Positions 37,323 through 47,570 of a stretch of 64,000 nt of DNA are shown in pieces. A model generated the notes under the pieces. It saw only the letters and a list, made by a program, of their open reading frames with translations. It was not told the origin of the DNA and did no database searches. Origin of the DNA: Diplosphaera chodatii (Eukaryota; Chlorophyta; Trebouxiophyceae; Prasiolales; Stichococcaceae). The DNA is taken from assembly GCA_032358165.1 (NCBI GenBank), contig JAALGY010000028.1, positions 744,001 to 808,000 on the forward strand, given 5' to 3'. The position numbers and the translations under genes were made by a program. The first letter of the stretch is position 1. Every line of letters starts with the position of its first letter.

Positions 37323-39049
37323 ATGGCATCGCAAGGACTGATCAACCCGCAGGCGCTGGCCTCGCGCACAGCTGCACAGGTGGGAACGCGATCAGCCTGG
37401 TGTTTGTTGCTGACGCTGCGGAAATGTGGAGCGCCCTCGGACCTGATCGCATATGTGTGCGTGTGCAGAAGACCTTCCGGCCCTTCAGCTCACAGCCAGC
37501 ACGCAGCAAGCCCTGCGGCTGCCGCACCGTCTGCGAGGCTGGACATGCAGGTATAGCTGGCGTGCGGTTTTCATATTGCCGTCCAAGACGCACGGGGCCC
37601 TCAACTAGATGCAACCAATGGCTTTCATGAGTCAGCGAGCTCCGTTGCTGACAACTGTGCATGGATGCAGGTCAAAGTCATACGACGGACAGGCGGCAGC
37701 TGCTGCAGCTGGCAGGTCTGACTGCTGTGCTGGGTTCGGCTCAGACGGCAGCACCGGCGCAGGCAGCAAGTGAGATTTGCTTGGCACAGGGATGATTAGT
37801 GCTTATGTTGTCATCAGAACAGCAGCAAGACTGCTTCCGTGGACATGGATGATCACGGCACAGGAACATAGTGAGCTGGGCACTCGAGCTGGTGCATGCA
37901 AGCCGTCCCTGCAGCAACAATCCACCATCCTGACTGGCACATGACATCGTGCCGTGCAGAGCAGGGCGGCTTTGTGCCAGTTAATGACCAGGGGGATGGG
38001 TACAAGCTGCTGTACCCCTTCGGCTGGCAGGTGATGATCGCAGCACATGCTTTGAGCCACCCTGTCTTCTCTCGCTCACTCCTGCAGCCTTCCTGCACAC
38101 AGGAGGTCCGGCAGATATGCTGGATCACACACTGCACCACTGCATGGTCATCAGGACATGCAAAAGAGTATGGTCCACTGCCAGGATGATACTCACACAC
38201 GTCAATTGTTGTGAGTGGCAGGAGGTGTCAGTCGGCGGGCAGGATGTCGTGTACAAGGACATCATTGAGCCACTGGAAAGCGTGTCTGTCGCCATCACAC
38301 CCTCAGACAAGGACGACATCACGCTGTACGGCGAGCCCCTCGATGTGAGCGCGCCTGGGATCAGCCCTGGGCTGCTGCACAACAGTACAACGCGCAGAGT
38401 GGCATGTTGAAAGCCCGCAGCTCCTGCCGACACTAGGAGGTCGTGCCACGGGACGCAGTCGGGATGCTGGTAGTGCAATGCATGGTGACGGTGCTGAAAT
38501 GCAATGCAGGTGGCAAAGTCGCTGGCAGAGACAGTGCTGACGCCGCCAGGACAACAGGTCAAGGTCCTGCGCGTTTCGCCGGTAAGCACGCTAAATGACC
38601 ATCATGAGTGCTGGTCCTACAGCCACGCTGCAGCCACTACATAAGCTGGCGCCGCCTTTGAACCACCAAGTCCCTCACCAAGCATCTGTCGTGTGCTTGC
38701 AGCGGCGGGCAGAGGACAGGAACTACCTTGAGTTTGAGTTTGCAGCAAAAAGCAACACCTACATCCGCCTGGCGCTGGCTGTGGTCACTGTTGCCAATGG
38801 TGCGCTATGAACGCTTTGAGTGATGCCTGCATGCCGTCAGCATCTGTATGCCGCGTACCGAAGTAGCAGGACTTCTGATCGTTGCTCGGACTCGCATCAG
38901 GAGGTGGATGCTGACATTGCTTGCTTGCATATACAGGCAAGCTATACACGCTCGTGACAGGCGCAAACGAGCGGCGGTGGGACAAGGTGAAGGAAAAGCT
39001 GGAAACTGTGGCCCGGTCATTCGTCGTGTCTACCAAATATGAGGGCTGA
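37323..39049 (+). CDS. PsbP-domain thylakoid lumen protein (PNSL1/PPL2-like)
   Basis: The ATG at 37323 gives MASQGLINPQALASRTAAQ, and the next exon KTFRPFSSQPARSKP completes a Ser/Arg-rich plastid transit peptide. A following exon (about 37677-37768) reads DRRQLLQLAGLTAVLGSAQ and ends TAAPAQA: a twin-arginine, hydrophobic and Ala-x-Ala bipartite signal for Tat import into the lumen. The mature PsbP fold follows: GGFVPVNDQGDGYKLLYPFG (about 37968-38028), QDVVYKDIIEPLESVSVAIT (about 38243-38302), SLAETVLTPPGQQVKVLRVS (about 38520-38578), RNYLEFEFAAKSNTYIRLAL (about 38720-38780) and KLYTLVTGANERRWDKVKEK (about 38937-39000), ending in SFVVSTKYEG with TGA 39047-39049. Sequence detail resembles the PsbP-like group containing Arabidopsis PNSL1 more than the oxygen-evolving PsbP itself. 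The subgroup is inference; the domain is certain. Confidence 0.88.
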
Positions 39050-39795
39050 TTAGCCAGGGGCCAGTGCCGCAGCGCGCTGAATCATCAGAAAGCTGAGCAA
39101 ACAAGCTGGCACCATTCCTACGGTTTGTGATCTACTTTGAGAAGATTATGACTCGTGCTGTGAGCATCTGCAGCAAGCTAGTAGTCAAGTAGATTTGGCC
39201 TGCAGCATGTGCATCGCAGCTGGCGCAGCCATATACATGCGCATACCGTACATACATCACCAATACCGCAGCAGCACCAGCCGTTGACCGCATCGCTGCT
39301 GCTACTGGTGCGAGCGATGTTGTTGCAGCTCAGCCCTGTGAGATCGAAACATCCCTGCCACTCGCTCCATCTATGGGACGGTGTATGTGCAAGGTCTTCC
39401 CAGCCTACTGCCAAGGGCAAGGATCCTCCTTTGCATGGTCCTTCCTGCTTCCTGTACCTGCATGCAACACCTCCTGACACTTTGCCTGCCAGTGTTGGAC
39501 AATTGCATGCTGCTGTGCGAATGTGGCATCACAGTACACACCCATTACATCGTGCCGCACTGACAACATCACGCCGAAGACTGCAGAAGGCAGCTTTGCT
39601 TGTTTGCATGTTGGGATTGCCCCACTATATCCAATCTGAACCGCGCAATTGATTAAGTGATATGACTGACATCATCGGCAAGTCGTGATGGCCACCTGCA
39701 GACTCGAACCGGTTCTGCCGTCGTTGTTCAGGGCTAGCATCTTGGCATGAGTTGAGACCCCACATCGGCGCCCCCTCTGGCTGAGGCTTGATCCG
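39050..39795. other. Intergenic region upstream of the CPBP protease gene
   Basis: About 745 bp between two plus-strand genes. Its frames lack homology and it shows no repeat. It probably holds the PsbP-like 3'UTR and the next promoter. Confidence 0.5.
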
Positions 39796-41889
39796 TTGCT
39801 CCTGTCGTCGTTGGCGCTGATGCAACTCAGCGCGCATGCTCGGCCATGCAATGCCGGAGTGTTACATCGACAGACGGGCAGGGCGGTGCTGCGCCCCACC
39901 CTGCGGCAGCGGCCTGTCAGCCCGCCATGCAGACACCAGCAGCATGCAATGCTACAGCGTGGCATGTCCCAGCATGGAGGCGGAGTGTCTCGCAAGTGCC
40001 CGCTGCGCCGGCGTCAGGGCATCAACAGACAGCTGGCACAGGCGGGCGATGCTGATGACGTGTCGGCGGCACAGCAGCAGCCTCCAGCTGTGCAGGGCGG
40101 TGTAGATAACCGTGGCAATGGGGCCAGCCAGTCTGCGTCTGAGCTTGGCAGGGCAGTAGAACAGGCTTACGGCTACAGCGCAACGGCTGACGCCGACAGC
40201 GCATCTGGCAGCACAGCCAGCTCAGCGGATATGCAGCGCAGCGGTATCCCGCCGCAGCGGCCACAGCGGCAGCAGCTGCAGCGGAATGTGCTGGCAGGCT
40301 GCAAGCGCCTGTGGCGCTCCCAGACGTCCTCCTGGCGCAGGCTCAGAAAGGTGAGGCAACAGTCAGCATGATGGTTTGACCAGAAAGATGTTAGTGGAAT
40401 GGACAACCGCAATGACCAGTCGGTGGCAAACAAGCGCTGGGCGCTGCAGGAGAAGCGGCTGCTGCGGGTGCCGTGGGGCGGCGACACGGTGGTGCAGGTC
40501 ATGTTCTTCTGGCTGCTGGCGTTTGGGTTCCTGGGCAGCTGCGTGGTGCCCGTCGGCCTGGACCTGCTGGGGCTGGACCGCGCCGACCTCACGCCCCGGC
40601 TTAAGGTGTGCGCCGGCGGCCTGCTGCCCTGTAGCACATGTGCATCGTGGCTGCTCTCGCTTGCGTGGCGGCGTGCATGAGGCGCCTGCTCGACCTGCTC
40701 GATTGCTGGAACAGCTCAAGTGCCTGCAATATCGACCATGTTGACTGCAGGCGCTGTCGCACCTGGTGCTGGACGCGCTGCAGATGGGCTCGACCGTCGC
40801 CATCCTCTGGGCGTGCCTACGGCGGCACCGGCAGCAGGTGACTGACCTGTGCATCGTATCCTGCAAACTGGCTCCACGGCATGCGTCATCAAGCTTGCCA
40901 GCACGATGTGGCGTCAAGGATGTCACATGTGTTTGTCATCATCAGGCAGCTTCTGATTACTTCACCTGGTCTGCAGCCGCGGCGGGACGGATGGTTCCGC
41001 ATGGCACTGCGGCCGCCTCAGAACTGGCTACTGCCGACTGCCCTGGCGTGCCTGCTGTTTCCGGCCGTCAACGCCTTGACGACAGTCACCCAGGTGAAGC
41101 CAGTCAGCGTGTGTATACAGCAGTAGGTGGTTATACCGAAGAGGCTTGACTGGCTTGTCCATCGATGATCAGACCAATGGTGCATCGCATTGCAGGCATT
41201 GTTCCCAGCGAATGGCAGCCCCTGGTCAGCAGGGTTTGAGCAGTCACTCGGAACTGGCGACCTGGTGAGTCAGCGCGAGCAAGTACCGTGTTCCGTGCAT
41301 GCATTGTAGTGGTACTGTGATCTGCATGCGCCAATGCACAACATACCAGCTGGACCAGCGTCGCGTTCAGACCTGTTGGCAGGCTTGGGGTCTTCAAACT
41401 GTCGTGATGATCCTGCAGGCCACGAACGCGATGTACTTTGTGATTGTGGGCGTGTGCGCGCCGGTGTGGGAGGAGGCCATCTTCCGCGGCTTCCTGCTTC
41501 CCTCCCTCGGCCGCTGGATGCCAGTGCCCGGCGCGATCGCGGCCTCAGCATTCATCTTCGCCATTGCGCACTTGCAAGGTGCCAGCCGACACACACACGG
41601 CCTTGCTTGCAGCAGTGCTGAGCTGAAGCACTCCTGAAGCCAAGCAACCAACCCTCACCTTGCGCCTTTCACATTCAGACATCTCGGGCAGCTGACCTGG
41701 AAAGCCATCAGGCCTTTCACCTGGTGCTGTGCAGGCTGCCAGTTCGTATCGCTGTTGGTACTGGGCGGCCTGCTTGGGCTGCTGTTCGTACACACACGCA
41801 ACCTGCTGGCACCCATGGTACTGCATTCCGCATGGAACCTCTTCATATTCAACGAGCTGACGCGGGGCGCTGCCGCAGTGGCATTCTAG
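39796..41889 (+). CDS. CPBP-family intramembrane protease (CAAX protease/Rce1-like), probably plastid
   Basis: CPBP (Abi/CAAX) proteins are multi-pass membrane glutamic peptidases. A long first exon from 39796 is rich in Arg, Gln, Ala and Ser and fits a plastid transit peptide plus linker. Membrane exons follow: QVMFFWLLAFGFLGSCVVPV (about 40495-40555), ALQMGSTVAILWACL (about 40777-40820) and NWLLPTALACLLFPAVNAL (about 41025-41080). FVIVGVCAPVWEEAIFRGFL (about 41438-41497) holds the EExxxR catalytic motif. FIFAIAHLQ (about 41552-41578) is the FxxxH motif. FVSLLVLGGLLGLLFV, then LLAPMVLHSAWNLFIF (about 41745-41850), has the HxxxN motif. The end is TRGAAAVAF with TAG 41887-41889. All catalytic positions are present, so it looks active. 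The substrate is unknown; some plastid relatives act in chlorophyll metabolism or ABI-type roles. Confidence 0.87.
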
Positions 41890-42219
41890 AAACTGCAGAC
41901 GAATGGAAATTGATTGTATATAATTGGCAGGAGGGCAACAGGTTGAACTGCAGTATGCTTTACCAGGAACAACAACACCAGCATGTCGAAACTCACATTA
42001 AATCTGCTCAAAGCACACATCCTGCAGACCACCAACAACATGGGAATTGTTCTGAGACGATCACTGCATCAGAATGGATAGGCATCTTCTGACTGCGACA
42101 AACCCAACATGTACCTCAATAACTGCAGCGTCGACCTGCTGCATAACACTTCACCCACGGAGAGGCAGCCGTTGGGTGCTGAACTGCACACATGGACTGT
42201 GATTTCGGCGGAGGACACC
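41890..42219. other. Convergent gap between the CPBP and neurochondrin genes
   Basis: About 330 bp of tail-to-tail intergenic DNA that is less GC-rich than the genes. Nothing recognisable besides the expected 3'UTRs. Confidence 0.5.
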
Positions 42220-45200
42220 CTACTCATTGACTGCTAGAGCTCTGACCAGGCGCTGCGCTGGCGGTGCCACGTCCTGGGACGCACCCAGCCGCTGTTGCAG
42301 CTCCCGCTCAGACAGGGCCATCAGGTGGCGCGCCCACTGCTGACCGGCGAGCGCTGCCCTGAAGGCCGGCTGGCCTGCCGCCAGCGCCGCCGATGCAATG
42401 GACGTGTCTTGCCACATGTCCAGCACCTACTCAAATGCAGAAGCAAGCCTCGTTGTCTTGGGCAGCTACAAGCTGAGACGAGACAGCGCAATAGTGAGCC
42501 CTTGTACCGGTGGAGCTGCCATCTGCAGATGCAGTGGTCAAGCATTTGGCACCACATTGAGATTTCTGACCCAAGTCCGCAACCGGCAGTCAGCACCCTT
42601 GCACACACCTGATCCACAAGCTGGACCATGTCGTCATCGCTGGTGACATCAGGTGGCCGCTGCAGGTCGACGGCGACCCGCAGCCCGATGTCCAGCGCTG
42701 CAGACACCAGCGCCCGCGCTGCCGGCAGGGCAGCTAGCTCAGATTGCCCCAGGGCCGCTTCAAGCGCCGCCACTGCAGCTGTCAGTGCCCCTGCTCCCAG
42801 CGTCAGCCTGTGCAGCAGTCATGTCACAATCACCGTCACATGCTGTGCATGCTTCCCATAGTATTCAGCTAGCACGGATCGAGAACGGCAAGGCCAGTAG
42901 CTATGCGTGCTTACCTGGTGTCCAACGAGTCCGGCACTCCACTGCCCGAGGGTTGCTGCCCCTGCTGGGCCGCCCACCAGGTGCTGACTGCATCGGCTGC
43001 CTCAGACAGCGCAGCCAGCTGCGCAGGCCCCTCCTGCTGCAGCAGCCAACGGGGTGCGGCGTCCAGTTGAGGGTCGTGCTGCGGGGCTGCATCGAACGCG
43101 CCAGCATTCCTGTGCCGTTGCACACAGTATCGCGCAGTGCTGTGGTTGTGTTTGAGGGGGGAGTGGCTGTGAACCCTCCAGTGAGCCGGACTGCAAGCAT
43201 GGCATCTGCATATGCAGCAACGCAGGCATGGCCAACGATCATCAGCAACCAGAACACACACACCCAGGGCCAGCTTCAGCGCCCGCTTCACCTGTGGTTC
43301 TGCGGCGACACCGGGACGAGCAGCAGCGCGCACAGGTCCGCCAGCATCGACCGCGCGTAGGCGGCGTCCTCGGGGTCGGCCGCGGCGTGCGCGGCGCGAG
43401 CCGCCTCCGCTGCCGTGCGCGCCAGTGCCAGGACCACCTGCCCACCATGCCGCCCAACAGCATCAGCAGGGTACCCGGCCGAGTATGGCCCTGGCATGTG
43501 CGATGATAGATTTTGCTGGCTGGCAACCACTACTAAAGCTGCAGAGATTGATGGTCAATGGCCCTCACATCCTCACAGTCGATGAATCCTCACTCGTTGG
43601 CCATTCTGGTGTGTCAGCTATGTCCAATCTGCCAAATGTGTGGGCTGATGGCTCAGTGGGGGTGCTCATAGTGGACTGGCAACGGGGGGACACACATACC
43701 TGGGGCCGCTGCACGCAGGAGGCCCATGCGTCCATCTCGCTGCTGCCGCCGCCAGCCAGAGTAGCCGCCTCTTGCGCTGCTGGTCCTGCAACCTGCCAGC
43801 CCGGCAATGCAGCCACTGATTAGGGCTGGTCGACCGCATTCTATGGTGTGACACACGGCAACAAGGTGCAGCAGCCACGGCAGCGACCGGTTTCTACATT
43901 ACACACATGCTGACTCTTATACCGCAAGTATGCTCGCTTGCAACAGCCCAAGCAAGGCGCGGCGGCTGCAAGATCGCATGTGCCAACAGTGCCTGAGTGG
44001 ACGGTCTGCATCAGAGTTGACGGTCTGCATCGACACGAGGATGAATGTACCTGGGACAGCAAGGGGAGCAGGAAGCAGGAAGCGGCGAGCGCGCCGCCGC
44101 TGCCCGCGCCGCCCTGCACGCCCAGCAGCGCCGGCAGCAGCTTGCGCACGCGCTCTGCATGCGCTTGCGGCACGTCCGCCAGATAGCTGCAGGTCAGCAG
44201 TTGTGTGCGGTGATGTGGCGGCTCCCCATGCAAGAAGCCACCTTGCTTGCCTTCATGCACCAGGTATGCAGGTGTGATGCTGCAATACCTGCTGGCAATC
44301 AAAGAGACACCGCACCTTGCGAGGGCGCGCAGCGCTGCAAGGGCCAGCGGCCCGTCGCCCTGCCCGCCCGGGGACAGCACCTCCTCCAGATACTGCAGTA
44401 TGGCCTCAAAGGCGCCATTCAGCGTGTCTAGCGCCCTGTCCGCCACCCTGCGCCCATGTCGACAGCAACCCGTCTTGGCTGGGCAACTCGGATGTTCTTG
44501 CACGCGGACCAGCTGTGCGAGTCTGCTGCCTTGCAAAACTGTGGCATAGCTGATGTCATCAGGGCAAAGAGGTGCTACATGCACTCAGCACATGGTGTGG
44601 GTACCGTGCCTGGGGTCAAGGACTGCAGCGCCATCATCAGCATCTGATGCCAAGACCTCGACGGCAGCCTCCAGTAGACGAAAGGCGACCGGCAGGATCT
44701 GCTCAGCTGTCTGCTGTACCGTGGGACCTGTTGTGCTTGCATCGGCAGTGTAAGTGAAGCCAGATGCAACCACATCGGTTTGACTGGTAGTCATCTGCTG
44801 CTAGGCAAGGCTGCAACAATGGCTTGTATCAGTCAGCACTTTGATGACATGTCACACCTGCCAGCGGCCTGTGTGTCGGGCTGACGCTGTCCAGGGCAGG
44901 GCGCAGCGCATCTTCGAGCAGCACCTTGGTCTCGATCGCAGCGAACGCTACCACAAGCTCATAGAACAGGACGGTGCGCGCACCCTGCGATTACAGCGAC
45001 CGGATGTCAGGCACGCTCCGCCTGCCATCTCACACAGCCGATTTGGCGCATGACACAAAGGTAGCCTTGCTGGGTATGCTACCAACCTTAACCGTGCCGG
45101 CATCGCCAAGAAGCCAGCTGGGGCCACAGAGATCCACTGCTGCAGACGCCAGGACTAGTGCTGCCTGCAGGGCATCAGGAGATTCGTGTGGCCCATGGCT

Positions 45201-47123
45201 TCGCATGCCAGACACTTGTGATGTGTACAGCATCACCACACTTGTAGCATTCCACGAAGTGTGTGTCCATCCGTGATTTTCACCCATGGACACTGCATGT
45301 TCTTTTGCACCTGATGTGCATGTGTGCAGCTCACCTGCCGGGTTGCCGGTGGGGCGCGGGACCGTAGCACCGAGGCCACGCCAGTGCGCAGGTCTGCCGG
45401 CCAGGCAGTGTCCTCGCGACCCGCACTGTCTGCAAGCAGCTGTGCCAAGCGGCTGCCCTGCAGGGTTGCAGAGGCTGGCACTGATGTCGGTCACCGCCTG
45501 GCCATGTCGACTCGTGCTGAAAACTGGCTGCATGCGCGAGGTCTGCAGCCGCATGCAAGAGAGCTCGTACCTCCGGGGGCGGAAGCAGCAGCAGCAGTGC
45601 ATGCAGCACTTCGAGTTGCGCTGCTGCGGCATCGTCCTCCGCCGACAGGTGCGGCGCTGCCCCTGCAGGCTCGCCTGCACTGCCTGCTTGTGCTGCTTCC
45701 TGCTGCTCCCCTCCCGCAGCAGCGTCAGGCGGCTGCTTTGCTGCCTCTGCTGCGGCTTTGAGCTCCTGGATGGATACAGTGGCGCCGGCGGGGGCTGGCG
45801 CCTCAGGCTGAGTGCGCTTCGGCTGTTGCTGCGGCTCTGGCGAGGACGCTGCCAGCAGCGCAGCCATCGGCGGCACTGCCGTCGCAAGCGCCTCGCCTTG
45901 CTCTGCATTCAAGGGGGATGTGGACCGATTGCTTTGCTCATCCCAGAGCAGACGGCCGGTCGGTGCAAAGTGCAGGACTGCCTGTCAGTATTGCCTGACA
46001 CCAACTTTTGACGGCGCACTGTCACCTGACAGCAGCTCAAAGCGTGACGCCCCATGCAGCAGCGCAACCAGGCATGCAACTGACGAAGGGGCCAGCTGAG
46101 GATGTGTGACCGCCTCCTGCAAAACGCACAACCTTGACCACGAGCATGTCAGGGTCCCTATGGTGTACTGCATCACATGTCGGGCACAAGCTACGGGAAA
46201 ATTCGACTCAATGCTTGGAGGGCCGTGCCAACCTGCAGTGCTGTAGCTGCAGCTGCGATGGCACCCGACTGCAGGCACACCAGGCGCCCCTCCTCAGAGG
46301 CAGACGCGATCGCTGTCAGCGCCTCCACAGCATCGTGCACCGCACCAACATCCGTCTCGTGGGTCGCGCTGGCACCGGCATTCACTATTGCATCAATCCC
46401 CGAGCTCCGGAGCACCTGCCGAGCACCAGGCGCATGATTGTGGTGAATTGCAACACTTCTCATACACAAATGCCCTGCTTATGACAAGCTGAACTGTGCA
46501 GATGGGTTGGAAGAAGGTATCGGTTTCCGGCAGCACGTGCCTTGAGCAGCAATGGTACATTCTGGATGATCTCCTGCGCTGCTGCCAGCTCAGGCACTCG
46601 GCAGAACCCCGCCAAAATGGCCAGGCCCAACCCTGCTGACGCGGCCCGCACCTCCTGCTGCTCCCGTGATGCTGGTGCAGCCTGCGAGGTATGAGCGAGG
46701 GACCATATGCACTGTCTTGAATGCAGCCATAGGTATGGGCTGGGTGTACTGACAAGTTCTGTTGCATGCACGCCACTCATGACGCATGCGCCCAAGATGT
46801 CGATACAAAGGAATGAGGTGGAACGTACCTGCGAGCTGCTCAGCGACAATAGTAGTCGCTGGATGAAGGCAAAGCCAACAGCATCATGCACTGCCTTGAC
46901 GGCGGCAGCATCCCCCGCTGGCAGCAACTTTGTGGCAAGCAGCAGTCCGGTGAACCTGCAAAGGTTTGATTAATTCTGATGAGTGTCCAGAAGTTGCAGC
47001 GGATCCATGTTCATGGAGTTCGACTGCACTTGGAAAGCGCATGCATGCATGCATGCCGCAGCCCAGCAATGCTCACTTCTTCTCGTTGATGGGACTGCGC
47101 AGCAGGTCCAGGAGCTCGTCCAT
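42220..47123 (-). CDS. Neurochondrin family protein
   Basis: Neurochondrins are all-helical, armadillo-like proteins conserved from plants to animals. The ATG at 47123 starts MDELLDLLRSPINEKK, and an in-frame upstream GLAEDS may be the end of an earlier exon. The next exon, LLLATKLLPAGDAAAVKAVH with DAVGFAFIQRLLLSL (about 46950-46830), is the family signature. EQQEVRAASAGLGLAILAGF with CRVPELAAAQEI (about 46660-46570) follows. Then come GAVHDAVEALTAIASASEEG (about 46345-46285), SSVACLVALLHGASRFELLS (about 46085-46025), and further Ala/Leu-rich helical exons near 45910-45560, 45175-45085, 44780-44640, 44440-44330, 44190-44050, 43440-43290, 43110-42920 and 42780-42610. The end is LVRALAVNE with TAG 42220-42222. 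Only the first third is clearly neurochondrin; the C-terminal exons are assigned by continuity of helical Ala-rich coding. Confidence 0.82.
47039..47056. repeat. (GCAT)4 run
   Basis: GCATGCATGCATGCATGC, a short self-complementary microsatellite in the first intron of the neurochondrin gene. Confidence 0.85.
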
Positions 47124-47150
47124 GCTATCTTCTGCCAACCCATCTGCACA

Positions 47151-47160
47151 TTATATATAG
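47151..47160 (-). promoter_or_regulatory. TATA-like CTATATATAA upstream of neurochondrin
   Basis: On the minus strand CTATATATAA stands about 28-37 bases before the ATG at 47123. It would place transcription almost at the ATG. It could equally be intron sequence, because TGTGCAG, a good acceptor, follows it. Confidence 0.25.
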
Positions 47161-47331
47161 CAAGTTCCCGCAAATGCACACACGTTTTGCTGCTGGCCCT
47201 CCGGAAGTCTCGAGTCCCTGAACAGGACGCTGCAGAGTCCCTACATGTAGAGGCGCCAGTTCGCACCTTCACAACCTGCATTGTGGTGTGTACATCTGCA
47301 GAATCGTCTCATAGTGAGAGTTCTTTGACTT

Positions 47332-47352
47332 GTCGGCGCCAGATGCGCCGAC
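47332..47352. other. Perfect 8-bp hairpin in the NCDN/LUC7 divergent region
   Basis: GTCGGCGC, five bases CAGAT, then GCGCCGAC: a perfect GC-rich stem-loop in the 447-bp region between head-to-head starts at 47123 (-) and 47571 (+). No T-tract follows, so it is not a bacterial-style terminator. A palindromic factor-binding site is possible. Confidence 0.5.
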
Positions 47353-47570
47353 CGTCACGTTCTGAGCATCGCAGGCTTGAACCTGTCGGACCTGCTCGTT
47401 TGATCAATATTTCCTTCCAGTAGCTGCGCAATACAAGAGCCCTGTACACTTAGCAAACGCTGCTTTGCAGCCGCGCAGCTTGCAAGTCCCTGCTTTGGTT
47501 GCCAGTGGGCTGCTGAGTCTGCCCATCAGCACGGCCCGTCGGGCGCGCCTCTTTGTCGGGCTGCGCTTCC

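Noticed and set aside
39690..39780. tRNA-like GGTTCGAGTC on the minus strand
   Set aside because: The bases flanking the loop do not form a T-stem and no acceptor or anticodon arm could be folded around it.
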